From: Planctomycetota bacterium
GTDB lineage: Bacteria; Planctomycetota; Phycisphaerae; SM23-33
NCBI GenBank assembly: GCA_021160865.1
Contig: JAGHBS010000141.1
Location: 1 to 5,334 of the forward strand
DNA: 5,334 nucleotides
Direction of reading: 5' to 3'
Shown here: piece after piece, positions 1-5,334 of the stretch
How the letters are laid out: each line of letters starts with the position of its first letter
How positions within the stretch are numbered: position 1 is the stretch's first letter
Program-made: the position numbers and the translations under genes
Notes under the pieces: generated by a model
What the model was told of the DNA's origin: nothing
Database searches by the model: none
Seen by the model: the letters and a program-made list of their open reading frames with translations, nothing else

Positions 1-242
1 CCCTCGACGTTCTCACCAATGGCAATAATCTTACCTACATTGTTGTATCCTTCAGGTGTTCTGGGAAAAGTTTGAGGAGTATTCTCCATCGCTAAAAAAT
101 GTGCCCGTTCCGTACCCGGACTGATTAAGGTCATCTCAGTTTGAATCAAAACTTCGTCGCTGCCAACAGCAGGGATTTCGTACTCTTCAACCACCACCGT
201 TCCTGGCTTAGTCCATAATAATCTCCGACCCTTTTCAGCCAT
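1..242 (-). CDS. MDR-family (zinc-type alcohol dehydrogenase-like) oxidoreductase, N-terminal part, truncated by window edge
   Basis: The first 80 residues of a medium-chain dehydrogenase/reductase are present; the rest lies beyond the left edge. The segment has the GroES-like N-terminal fold pattern: a beta-rich start (VVVEEYEIP), then D29-EVLIQTEMTLISPGTERA at about residues 29-47, then PEGYNNVGKI at 63-72. In classical zinc alcohol dehydrogenases the position of SPGTE carries a CGTD-type motif whose cysteine binds the catalytic zinc. Here it is Pro-Gly-Thr-Glu, as in the subfamily that includes bacteriochlorophyllide dehydrogenase-like proteins, so the usual catalytic zinc ligand is absent. 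The start is the ATG at 242, set by an AAGGAG seven bases upstream. It lies 139 bases downstream of the aldo/keto reductase on the same strand and may be co-transcribed with it. The substrate cannot be inferred, and the NAD(P)-binding Rossmann half is not visible. Confidence 0.85.
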   Translation of the reverse strand, partial: MAEKGRRLLWTKPGTVVVEEYEIPAVGSDEVLIQTEMTLISPGTERAHFLAMENTPQTFPRTPEGYNNVGKIIAIGENVE

Positions 243-249
243 GAGGGTT

Positions 250-255
250 CTCCTT
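250..255 (-). promoter_or_regulatory. Ribosome binding site of the MDR dehydrogenase
   Basis: On the minus strand AAGGAG precedes the ATG at 242 with a 7-base spacer. This supports that start and no other. Confidence 0.8.
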
Positions 256-381
256 TTTCTCTCATTGCGTTTATCGTCGCTATTAAACCATTTAAAAATC
301 TTGATATCTCGTTTGTGCCCCCTTGTAGTCCGATATTGATTATCCCGATAAGTGCCTTTTTATGTCCTGTGGGTATTTGCT

Positions 382-1371
382 TCAGCTCAATCCGGTTTTA
401 GCAACCAGGTCAAGGTCTCGTCGCAGCGGGCCGTAGTTTCCACCGGAAATTTCCTTCACTTCGGTATCGAAAAAAGAACCGACCTGCTGACGCTCTTCAG
501 GGGTGAGGGAGAACTCGAACGCCTTGATGCCCTTTTCGAGCTGGGACATTGAACTTACACCTATTATCGGGCAGGTGACCGCTGGTGAGGATCGTATCCA
601 TGCAATTGCAACATCTAATATAGATACACCGCGTTCGTTAGCAAAGTCGCGGAGTTTCAATATCCCATCACCGTAATCGCTAAGCCACCTGGCTATGCGG
701 TCGTCAGTTTTTGCACGGGAATCTTCTGGAATGGGTTCACCCGGGATATACTTTCCTGCAAGTAGCCCCATTGCAATGGGACGATACACTACTACCGCTA
801 TATTCTCTACCTTTGCCATGGGAAGGACTTCCACCTCGACGCCTCGTTCGAGAAGGTTGTAAGGCAGCTGATGAGCGACCATCTCGGCCAGGCCGTTCAG
901 GCGGGAATAACAATTGGACGCTTCGAGCACCCATGCTGGATAATTGCTACAGCCGACGAAGCGGGTCTTGCCGGCCTTTACCACCTTGTCCAAAGCCTCC
1001 ATCACCTCATCTATCCTCATGCCTTTCCTTGGCCAATGGATGTAATAAAGGTCGAGATAATCGGTATCCAAACGCTTGAGACTTTCATCTATACTTTCGA
1101 TAATACTCTTGGCATCTATACCCTTGTTGACTTTACTTGCCAGGAATATCTTGTCACGGAAACTTTTGATTGCCTTTCCAACAATTTCTTCGGTATTTCC
1201 CAGTTCTCCGCCGTACATAGCAGCGGTATCGAAGAAGTTCACCCCTTCATCGTAAGCCCGGTGCATTATCTTGATTGATTCATCCTCATTGACACGCTGG
1301 CCAAACATCATCGTTCCAAGGCACATTTCCGAAACTTTCACGCCCGTTTTTCCAAACGTCAAGTACTTCAT
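382..1371 (-). CDS. Aldo/keto reductase
   Basis: A 329-residue, probably cytosolic NADPH-dependent oxidoreductase of the aldo/keto reductase superfamily ((beta/alpha)8 barrel), which reduces carbonyl groups on aldehydes, ketones or sugars. The full family pattern is present. The N-terminal hairpin GKTGVKVSEMCLGTMMFG comes first. The catalytic tetrad follows: Asp48 (FFDTAAMYG), Tyr53, Lys80 (FLASK) and His112 (YYIHWP). GCSNYPAW at 140-147 and PIIGVSSMSQL at 268-278 form the cofactor-phosphate binding end of the barrel. Length is normal for the family. The start at 1371 is fixed by a GGAGGA five bases upstream that lies inside the last codons of pcm. Only one base separates the pcm stop from this ATG, so the two are almost certainly co-transcribed and translationally coupled. 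The physiological substrate cannot be told from sequence. Confidence 0.95.
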   Translation of the reverse strand: MKYLTFGKTGVKVSEMCLGTMMFGQRVNEDESIKIMHRAYDEGVNFFDTAAMYGGELGNTEEIVGKAIKSFRDKIFLASKVNKGIDAKSIIESIDESLKRLDTDYLDLYYIHWPRKGMRIDEVMEALDKVVKAGKTRFVGCSNYPAWVLEASNCYSRLNGLAEMVAHQLPYNLLERGVEVEVLPMAKVENIAVVVYRPIAMGLLAGKYIPGEPIPEDSRAKTDDRIARWLSDYGDGILKLRDFANERGVSILDVAIAWIRSSPAVTCPIIGVSSMSQLEKGIKAFEFSLTPEERQQVGSFFDTEVKEISGGNYGPLRRDLDLVAKTGLS

Positions 1372-1372
1372 G

Positions 1373-1987
1373 CTATTCCTCCCATCCCTGTTTACCTATG
1401 AGTTTGACAAATCGGACACCACCGAGATTTTCGTGCGTAATCTTATCGCCCTGCTTGGTGATTAGAAAGAGATTTTGCATTTCAGGCCCGCCTATTGGCA
1501 TGACAATCCGCCCGTTGTCAGCAAGTTGTTCTATCCACGCCTCAGGCACATCAGGGGCAGCAGCAGCACAGAGTATCCTGTCAAACGGTGCCTGTTCAGG
1601 CCAGCCAAGCGTTCCGTCTCCAATGCGAAGTTGTACGTTATCAATCCCCAGTTCCGAAAGCACCTTTGACGCTCGCTCTGCCAGTTCGGCTATCCGCTCG
1701 ATTGCAAAGACTTCTTTTGCCAGTTTAGCAAGGATTGCAGTCTGATATCCGCTACCTGCTCCTATCTCCAGGACCCGATGATGGGGCTCAACCTTCAATG
1801 CCTCACTCATCAGGGCAACGACATAAGGCTGAGAGATGGTCTGACCTGCCCCGATGGGTACGGGTCTATCTTCATAGGCTTCTTCTCGATATACAGGACC
1901 TATGAATTTTTCACGGGGAAGTTCCCCCATCACCCTCAAGACACGTTCATCACGAATGCCCCTTGCGCGAAGCTGGTGCTCGACCAT
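1373..1987 (-). CDS. pcm: Protein-L-isoaspartate O-methyltransferase
   Basis: Repairs damaged proteins by transferring a methyl group from S-adenosylmethionine to L-isoaspartyl residues formed from aspartate or asparagine. It acts in the cytosol. The 204 residues show the family signature in order: QLRARGI near residue 5, LPREKFIGP at 23-31, the substrate-site motif IGAGQTISQPYVVALM at 45-60, the SAM-binding glycine loop VLEIGAGSGYQT at 72-83, acidic motif II AIER at 95-98, and DRILCAAAAPDVPEAW at 136-151. It is slightly short at the N-terminus: E. coli Pcm has about eleven residues before its QLRAQGI block and this reading frame has four. There is no Shine-Dalgarno at a usable distance before this ATG (GAGG lies about 26 bases away). 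The same frame continues upstream through one TGA (see the entry at 1988-2029), so the ancestral start was probably earlier. It is the first gene of an operon with the aldo/keto reductase. Confidence 0.93.
   Translation of the reverse strand: MVEHQLRARGIRDERVLRVMGELPREKFIGPVYREEAYEDRPVPIGAGQTISQPYVVALMSEALKVEPHHRVLEIGAGSGYQTAILAKLAKEVFAIERIAELAERASKVLSELGIDNVQLRIGDGTLGWPEQAPFDRILCAAAAPDVPEAWIEQLADNGRIVMPIGGPEMQNLFLITKQGDKITHENLGGVRFVKLIGKQGWEE
1377..1382 (-). promoter_or_regulatory. Ribosome binding site of the aldo/keto reductase, inside the end of pcm
   Basis: GGAGGA on the minus strand sits five bases before the ATG at 1371 and overlaps the C-terminal Trp-Glu-Glu codons of pcm. It decides the start and indicates coupling of the two genes. 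Confidence 0.8.
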
Positions 1988-2029
1988 ATCTTGTCGCTGT
2001 CAGGCAAATTTATCCTCGTAAGAATACAT
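1988..2029 (-). other. In-frame 5' extension of pcm interrupted by a single TGA
   Basis: Seen directly: from an ATG at 2029 the minus strand reads MYSYEDKFA, then TGA at 2002-2000, then QRQD, and joins the pcm reading frame at Met (1987) without a frameshift. The tail QRQDMVEHQLRARGI resembles the N-terminal helix of Pcm proteins, and an arginine (CGA) at the TGA position would fit that helix and differ by one C-to-T transition. Inference: this is either a recent nonsense mutation or sequencing error, or a tiny upstream peptide that stops 12 bases before the pcm ATG and feeds ribosomes into it by reinitiation. Recoding is unlikely because neighbouring genes end with TGA. Confidence 0.55.
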
Positions 2030-2040
2030 GTATCGCGATA
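2024..2040. repeat. Two overlapping 10-bp perfect palindromes upstream of pcm
   Basis: ATACATGTAT (2024-2033) and TATCGCGATA (2031-2040) are each exact inverted repeats and share three bases. They lie at the candidate pcm transcription start, immediately downstream of the TATAAT box, where a dimeric regulator would block initiation. Short AT-rich palindromes also occur by chance, so an operator role is only a possibility. Confidence 0.3.
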
Positions 2041-2045
2041 TTATA
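2040..2045 (-). promoter_or_regulatory. Candidate -10 box for the pcm operon
   Basis: A perfect TATAAT lies on the minus strand. No good -35 box is found at 16-18 bases; TTTTGA at 2067-2062 is the nearest. Transcription would begin near 2033, only a few bases before the ATG at 2029, giving an almost leaderless message for the extended pcm frame. Confidence 0.4.
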
Positions 2046-2095
2046 TTTAAGGAAAGTGCATTCAAAAGTAAAACACGAACAATTTTATTCCTACA

Positions 2096-2908
2096 ATGGG
2101 TAAATCTACTCAAAAAATTATCACTCTGCTTACTGACTTTGGCTTATCCGATCCATATGTAGCTGAGATGAAAGGGGTGATACTTTCAATTGCACCGATG
2201 GCAAGAATCATTGATATTACTCACCAGATACCCCAGGGAGATGTTTTGGCAGGGGCATTTACGCTTTGGTCAGCCTTTCCGTACTTCCCTCCGGAAACGG
2301 TACATTGCGTTGTGGTCGATCCAACTGTTGGCACTGAACGGAAGATATTGGCTGCCCGGTACAATAATCAGACAATCGTCTTCCCCGATAATGGGATAAT
2401 TACCTTTGTCGAGCGGAGTTTCCCACTCGAGCAGATTGTATCGGTGCGAAATCAGCGATTTTTCCTCACGCCGACCCCTTCATATACATTTCATGGCAGG
2501 GACATCTTCGCACCAATAGCAGCACACCTCGCAAGAGGTGTAAAACTCGATTTATTAGGACCCATACCGGGAAAAATCCAGCTGATTGACATTGCCGAAC
2601 CATATATACAGGACGACGGAACTATCGTAGGAAAAATCATATATATCGATCATTTCGGCAACCTTATCAGCAACATACCAGCCGAGATGCTGAAGCAATC
2701 TTTTGACAAATCTGCCCCGATAGTATTCTGCGGTGAAAGAAAAATAGGGCAAATAAAGCCGAGTTATAGCTTCGCTCAGCCGGGCGAACTGGTGGCATTG
2801 ATTAACTCGATGGGGCTTGTGGAAATAGCTGTCAGTGGTAGCCGAGCCTGCGATGCCCTTCAGGGAAAGGTCGGCACCGAAATCTATATCAAGCAGGAAA
2901 AGCAGTGA
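2096..2908 (+). CDS. S-adenosyl-L-methionine hydroxide adenosyltransferase family protein (DUF62, SAM hydrolase)
   Basis: Members of this family split S-adenosylmethionine with a water-derived hydroxide into adenosine and methionine; relatives use chloride or fluoride. The 270-residue protein is of normal length with both domains. The N-terminal domain begins with ITLLTDFGLSDPYVAEMKG (9-27), followed by VVDPTVGTER (73-82), FPDNG (96-100) and TFHGRDIFAP (131-140). The Asp-Arg-His triad of the hydroxide-using enzymes is intact as Asp75, Arg82 and His133. The C-terminal beta-barrel domain carries IDHFGNLISNI (184-194) and NSMGLVEIAVSGSRA (237-251). The common DPGVGT loop is DPTVGT here (Gly to Thr77). 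No convincing Shine-Dalgarno precedes the ATG, but the conserved start follows closely and no other in-frame start is near. It diverges from pcm. The role is uncertain; it may limit SAM level or recycle adenosine and methionine. Confidence 0.93.
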   Translation: MGKSTQKIITLLTDFGLSDPYVAEMKGVILSIAPMARIIDITHQIPQGDVLAGAFTLWSAFPYFPPETVHCVVVDPTVGTERKILAARYNNQTIVFPDNGIITFVERSFPLEQIVSVRNQRFFLTPTPSYTFHGRDIFAPIAAHLARGVKLDLLGPIPGKIQLIDIAEPYIQDDGTIVGKIIYIDHFGNLISNIPAEMLKQSFDKSAPIVFCGERKIGQIKPSYSFAQPGELVALINSMGLVEIAVSGSRACDALQGKVGTEIYIKQEKQ

Positions 2909-2997
2909 TATACAATATCCATATACAGGCGGTACGAAATGTGTTTCTCTGTTCACCGGATTAGACAATCAACAAAGTTAGAATCTCTGTTGGACAG

Positions 2998-3432
2998 ATG
3001 AATCAGGATTATCCTTGGTACATAAATGGCTTGGCGTTCGAGTGCCTGCAATGTGGTAATTGCTGTGCTGGCCCTGCAGAGGGCTATGTGTGGGTCTCAC
3101 AGGAGGATATCGTCAGGATTGCAGAATACCTTGGCATAACTGTAGAGGAGATGCGCCGCCGATATGTCCGCAAAGTGGGCAATCGATTCAGCCTCGTCGA
3201 ACAGAAAAAGACCAAGGATTGCATCTTCCTCGAAAATAGCAAAAACGGTCAAAGACGATGCTTGATTTACCCTGTTCGTCCAATCCAGTGTCAGACCTGG
3301 CCATTCTGGCCGATGAATCTGACTGATCCCGATGCATGGTGCCGAGCAGGGAAACGATGTCCAGGCATAAATCGTGGAAACATCCATGATTACGAAGAAA
3401 TCAAACGAAAATCCTCACAAATCAATCCTTGA
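2998..3432 (+). CDS. YkgJ-family cysteine-cluster protein (putative zinc/iron-chelating domain), first of a pair
   Basis: A 144-residue protein with the CxxCxxCC family signature: Cys16, Cys19, Cys22 and Cys23 within FECLQCGNCCAGP. A second set of cysteines follows at 75 (DCIFL), 88, 98 (YPVRPIQC), 115 and 121. The spaced cysteines and the RPxxC-x-x-WPF block are typical of this family, which is thought to bind a metal or an iron-sulfur cluster; the biochemical function is not established. Residues 30-60 look like a short helical region (VSQEDIVRIAEYLGITVEEMRRRYV). No signal peptide or membrane segment is present, so it is probably cytosolic. Only a weak GGA precedes the ATG. Its 3' end overlaps the next gene, a paralog, by 47-59 bases, so the two are probably translationally coupled. 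Confidence 0.85.
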   Translation: MNQDYPWYINGLAFECLQCGNCCAGPAEGYVWVSQEDIVRIAEYLGITVEEMRRRYVRKVGNRFSLVEQKKTKDCIFLENSKNGQRRCLIYPVRPIQCQTWPFWPMNLTDPDAWCRAGKRCPGINRGNIHDYEEIKRKSSQINP

Positions 3433-3883
3433 AAAAGACCTAATTGAGGCAATTGCACTTTCTCGAAGCAATCCGGCCGTCCTCGAGCAAACTCGCAGGA
3501 TATACCACGATCTCGATGAAGAAATCACCTCAATCAATGCACTTTGCCTTGCAGGAGGAAATTGCTGCAAGTTCGACCTGACTGATCATCGTCTCTATCT
3601 GACAACCATCGAATTAACGATATTGACAAGTTCCCCACCGATAGCCCCAATGCGAATCTATCAACAACGATGTCCGTACCAGATTGGTCCTCGATGCTCA
3701 GCCTATCCTGTTCGACCAATCGGATGTAGAACTTTCTACTGCCGAAGCAACTGGATAAGACAAACCCAGCAGCTGTATGAAAAATATCATCGAAAAATAC
3801 GTTCCCTCCATTACTTACTGGGTATCCCCTATTTCTACCTCGAACTATCAAAATGGCCAATTGACGTGTTTTGTAATGAGTAG
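3374..3883 (+). CDS. Second YkgJ-like cysteine-cluster protein, with one cysteine of the core motif replaced
   Basis: A 169-residue paralog of the preceding gene. The two share the block YPVRPIxC (111-118 here, 91-98 there). The N-terminal motif reads C58-LA-G61-GN-C64-C65, so against the usual CxxCxxCC the second cysteine is glycine (codon 3554-3556). Further cysteines are at 100, 108, 118 and 123 (GCRTFYC), with one near the C-terminus at 167. About 55 residues of probably helical, charged sequence precede the motif. The start is uncertain. GTG at 3374 gives a 59-base overlap with the upstream gene. ATG at 3386, four codons later with GGA seven bases before it, gives 47 bases. The function is unknown; a metal-binding role alongside the first protein is an inference. 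Confidence 0.8.
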   Translation: METSMITKKSNENPHKSILEKDLIEAIALSRSNPAVLEQTRRIYHDLDEEITSINALCLAGGNCCKFDLTDHRLYLTTIELTILTSSPPIAPMRIYQQRCPYQIGPRCSAYPVRPIGCRTFYCRSNWIRQTQQLYEKYHRKIRSLHYLLGIPYFYLELSKWPIDVFCNE

Positions 3884-3899
3884 TTAGAAACTAATTTTA
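3881..3899 (+). terminator. Weak candidate hairpin-T terminator after the YkgJ pair
   Basis: TAGTT (which includes the TAG stop), a 3-base loop, then AACTA, followed by ATTTTA. The stem is only five AT-rich pairs, so termination would be inefficient if it occurs here at all. Confidence 0.2.
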
Positions 3900-3919
3900 T
3901 CGAAATGTCCGTTTTTCTC

Positions 3920-3947
3920 TTGACTTATTTACAAAACTCCCGATACT
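3920..3947 (+). promoter_or_regulatory. Candidate sigma-70-type promoter for the HU-like gene
   Basis: TTGACT (3920-3925), 16-base spacer, GATACT (3942-3947). The -35 box matches five of six consensus bases and the -10 box four of six. The predicted leader to the TTG start is about 110 bases. Confidence 0.45.
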
Positions 3948-4008
3948 CTTACTACTTGCCTATTTGCCCAATTTAGGAAAAAGCTGCACCCATGGTAAAG
4001 TTGGTAAT

Positions 4009-4032
4009 CCAAAGCGAGGGTTTCCCCTCTGG
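4009..4032 (+). other. Small hairpin in the leader of the HU-like gene
   Basis: GAGGG (4016-4020), TTTC loop, CCCTC (4025-4029) form a 5-bp stem, flanked by CCA (4009-4011) and TGG (4030-4032), which could pair outside an unpaired AAGC. No poly-T run follows, so it is not a standard terminator. GGTAA occurs three times nearby (about 3993, 4003 and 4031). It matches no riboswitch that I recognise. Confidence 0.3.
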
Positions 4033-4051
4033 TAAAATGCACAATTGAAGT

Positions 4052-4057
4052 AAGGAG
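4052..4057 (+). promoter_or_regulatory. Ribosome binding site selecting a TTG start
   Basis: AAGGAG ends eight bases before TTG at 4066. The first ATG (4081) would be 23 bases away, too far, so TTG is the real start. Confidence 0.8.
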
Positions 4058-4065
4058 ATTAAAGG

Positions 4066-4377
4066 TTGAACAAGAAAGAGATGGTTCGCCGAATTGCCTC
4101 TGAACTGAATGTAGAGCAAGTGTTGGTCGGAAAGATTGTTCAGCGTTGCCTCGATACGATACTCGAAACACTGGCAACGACAGGTAGAGTGGAGTTACGA
4201 AACTTCGGTGTCTTCAAGGTCAAAAGACGGGCAGCCAGGAAGGCAAGAAATCCTCGATTGAATACTGAAATTAAACTACCCCCGCGAAACATTATCTATT
4301 TTCAACCAGGGAAAAATGTAGCCAAAATGATTGCAAAAGCAAACCCCAAAACGGTTGCTTGCTCTTCTAAACAATAG
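4066..4377 (+). CDS. HU/IHF-family DNA-binding protein
   Basis: A 103-residue nucleoid-associated protein of the HU/IHF family, expected to dimerise and bend DNA. The N-terminal helices begin NKKEMVRRIASEL. The dimer core carries VELRNFGVFKVKRRAARKARNP at 42-63, with the invariant Gly48 and Phe50. The DNA-intercalating proline at the tip of the beta arm is Pro63 (RNPR), and PGKN at 81-84 corresponds to the usual PGK block. The C-terminus runs about ten residues past the typical end (KANPKTVACSSKQ) and includes a lysine and serine-rich tail with one cysteine. The start is TTG at 4066, supported by AAGGAG at ideal spacing and by the family-typical MNKKE sequence. It has its own candidate promoter and stands apart from the YkgJ pair. 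Confidence 0.95.
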   Translation: MNKKEMVRRIASELNVEQVLVGKIVQRCLDTILETLATTGRVELRNFGVFKVKRRAARKARNPRLNTEIKLPPRNIIYFQPGKNVAKMIAKANPKTVACSSKQ

Positions 4378-4413
4378 TCTTATGAAATCTCGTGGTACTC
4401 ATCTTTATTTTTG

Positions 4414-4442
4414 TTGACACATCTTCATAATAGAGGTAATAT
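4414..4442 (+). promoter_or_regulatory. Sigma-70-type promoter of the small lipoprotein gene
   Basis: A perfect TTGACA (4414-4419), 17-base spacer, then TAATAT (4437-4442, four of six consensus bases). This is the best promoter in the window and gives a leader of about 65 bases. Confidence 0.6.
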
Positions 4443-4498
4443 TTTTTCACATAGGGTAGATAGTAAAATTTTTGAACGAAGCAGTGTTTATCATGCTT

Positions 4499-4504
4499 GA
4501 AAGG
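4499..4504 (+). promoter_or_regulatory. Ribosome binding site of the lipoprotein gene
   Basis: GAAAGG ends eight bases before the ATG at 4513. It favours this ATG over the second one at 4516. Confidence 0.5.
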
Positions 4505-4512
4505 TTCTTTCT

Positions 4513-4734
4513 ATGATGAAGCGTTTAGCATTGTTAGTTGCATTGTTCATCGGGGTTTTCATAGTAGGCTGTAAACCTCCAAGTGGAGTGGCGCGGACGG
4601 GAGAAGAGCGCCAGCGCTCCCTCAAAAATGCTATGGACCTCCAGCAAAGGATGCTGGTTGACGAATGGGACTATTTCTGGCTTGCTGATAGGGTCTCGTA
4701 TATGACCTATTGGCCTGTCAGGGAAACGGATTGA
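4513..4734 (+). CDS. Small predicted lipoprotein
   Basis: A 73-residue protein. It opens with a lipoprotein signal peptide: basic MMKR, a hydrophobic stretch (residues 5-18), then the lipobox Ile17-Val18-Gly19-Cys20. Cys20 would be lipidated after signal peptidase II cleavage, leaving a mature chain of 54 residues anchored in a membrane. The mature part has a linker (KPPSGVARTGEERQ), a charged helix-like segment containing NAMDLQQRML, and an aromatic-rich C-terminal block (W52 DYFW ADR, then TYWPVRETD). I do not recognise a named family. The aromatic block resembles small exported proteins I associate with Planctomycetota, but this is recollection. The gene has its own promoter and RBS and converges on the minus-strand surface-protein gene, so it is a stand-alone unit. 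Function unknown. Confidence 0.75.
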   Translation: MMKRLALLVALFIGVFIVGCKPPSGVARTGEERQRSLKNAMDLQQRMLVDEWDYFWLADRVSYMTYWPVRETD

Positions 4735-4839
4735 GTCAATCTCTTCCCACAACATCATCCCGGGCCTTGGGTCCTCAACAAGAAGAGAAGGCAGGGATTG
4801 GACCATTATCATAACCTTAGATACAGTGCAAAATGGCTG

Positions 4840-5334
4840 CTACCGCTTGATGTCCCTCGCTGCCTGGCCCAGGTAGAATCCCTTCGGAGGCAATCTTTTA
4901 TCCTTCGGCGTTCCTCTTGCCCAGACGGTCGCAAAGGCAGCGTGCCAGGGCGACCATTTAGACCATTTCCCGGAAGAATCCTGATGACGAATCCTGCAGG
5001 TATAAAGCTGATTGGGTTCGAGATGAGTTTTTCCTTTCAATGGTCCAAGAAAACGCCCGTGATTAGTATCAACAATTATTGACTTCGACTTACCATCAGC
5101 CCGACCTCTCCAGACAATTACCCTTTCAAACTCGGCGCTCTTCGCGCGGAACTCTACGCCGTCAAGTTTCTTCAGGCAAATCAGCGGTTTCTGAGTAGTA
5201 GCAGCTACCTCGACTTCCCATCTCTTGAGCGTATCGCCCTTATCCGTATCCCTGAAAGCGCCCGTAAAAATCACAGGATTGAGAGGCGTTCTGACAGGTC
5301 CGATAGGTTTGGTCGAAAGGGCAAGGTCATCATA
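4840..5334 (-). CDS. C-terminal part of a secreted-type protein with a fibronectin type III-like domain (5' end outside window)
   Basis: The minus-strand frame is open to the right edge, so 164 C-terminal residues are visible and the start lies outside. A GTG at 5274 is only an internal valine. Visible residues about 18-118 look like a fibronectin-III-like beta sandwich of the type repeated in bacterial surface proteins: an NPVIFTGAF-DTDKGD opening, a middle strand (VIVWRG), then LEPNQLYTCRIRHQDSSGKW and a WSKWSPW turn (about 124-130), with FATV closing it. The last 30 residues (ARGTPKDKRLPPKG...) are basic and proline-rich without a membrane segment or a recognised sorting signal. The likely location is the cell surface or periplasm, but no signal peptide is visible because the N-terminus is missing. 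No clear terminator follows the TAG at 4840. Confidence 0.7.
   Translation of the reverse strand, partial: YDDLALSTKPIGPVRTPLNPVIFTGAFRDTDKGDTLKRWEVEVAATTQKPLICLKKLDGVEFRAKSAEFERVIVWRGRADGKSKSIIVDTNHGRFLGPLKGKTHLEPNQLYTCRIRHQDSSGKWSKWSPWHAAFATVWARGTPKDKRLPPKGFYLGQAARDIKR

Noticed and set aside
243..381. Terminator or promoter between the aldo/keto reductase and the MDR gene
   Set aside because: Only a bulged AT-rich inverted repeat around 331-350 and no paired -35/-10 boxes; nothing beyond the RBS is supportable.
711..1278. Long plus-strand and other minus-frame open frames inside the aldo/keto reductase
   Set aside because: They are shadows of a gene with a complete catalytic tetrad and RBS; their translations show no domain.
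2000..2002. TGA read as selenocysteine or as a recoded sense codon
   Set aside because: TGA is the stop of the aldo/keto reductase, the SAM hydrolase, the first YkgJ and the lipoprotein genes, and Pcm is not a selenoprotein family.
4493..4516. Seven-codon upstream frame (MLERFFL) whose TGA overlaps the lipoprotein start
   Set aside because: It contains the lipoprotein RBS and has no RBS of its own; this length arises easily by chance.
4735..4839. Bidirectional terminator between the convergent genes
   Set aside because: Only loose complementarity (TTGGGTCC with GGACCA across about 25 bases) and no T-run on either strand.
4798..5082. Plus-strand open frame of 94 residues opposite the FN3-like gene
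   Set aside because: Composition is irregular and no RBS is seen; the opposite strand is open through the window edge and has a recognisable beta-sandwich pattern.

Overview
This is a bacterial chromosomal window of moderate GC (a little under 50% by eye) carrying ordinary housekeeping and accessory genes. I see no phage, transposon, CRISPR, tRNA or rRNA. Strong Shine-Dalgarno sites precede several starts. TGA ends several intact genes, so the standard bacterial code is in use. The lineage is uncertain. The short C-terminal 'W-DYFW-ADR-S--TYW' block of the small lipoprotein, the FN3-like surface protein and the tandem YkgJ proteins remind me of Planctomycetota or a neighbouring phylum, but this is recollection, not a search result.

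Left third (1-2040), minus strand: pcm (protein-L-isoaspartate O-methyltransferase) comes first. An aldo/keto reductase follows after a single base, and its ribosome binding site lies inside the end of pcm, so the two form a tight operon. After a 139-base gap comes the N-terminal 80 residues of a zinc-type (MDR) dehydrogenase that runs off the left edge. The gap holds a clear RBS but no convincing terminator. The pcm 5' end is unusual. A plausible N-terminal extension, with a TATAAT box just upstream, is broken by one in-frame TGA ten codons in.

Middle (2096-3883), plus strand: a SAM hydroxide adenosyltransferase (DUF62/SAM hydrolase) is divergent from pcm across about 100 bases. After an 89-base gap come two overlapping, paralogous YkgJ-type cysteine-cluster proteins. 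The second has lost one of the four N-terminal cysteines.

Right third: an HU/IHF-like DNA-binding protein starts at TTG behind a strong RBS, with a candidate promoter and a leader hairpin. A 73-residue lipoprotein follows with its own good sigma-70-type promoter. A minus-strand secreted-type protein with a fibronectin-III-like domain enters from the right edge and converges on the lipoprotein. The 105 bases between them show no clear terminator.

The genes do not form an obvious single pathway. The shared theme on the two sides of the divergent region is S-adenosylmethionine, used by Pcm and hydrolysed by the DUF62 enzyme, but nothing shows they are functionally linked. I found no evidence for a new multi-gene system. 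The items most worth checking are the interrupted pcm 5' end and the YkgJ pair.
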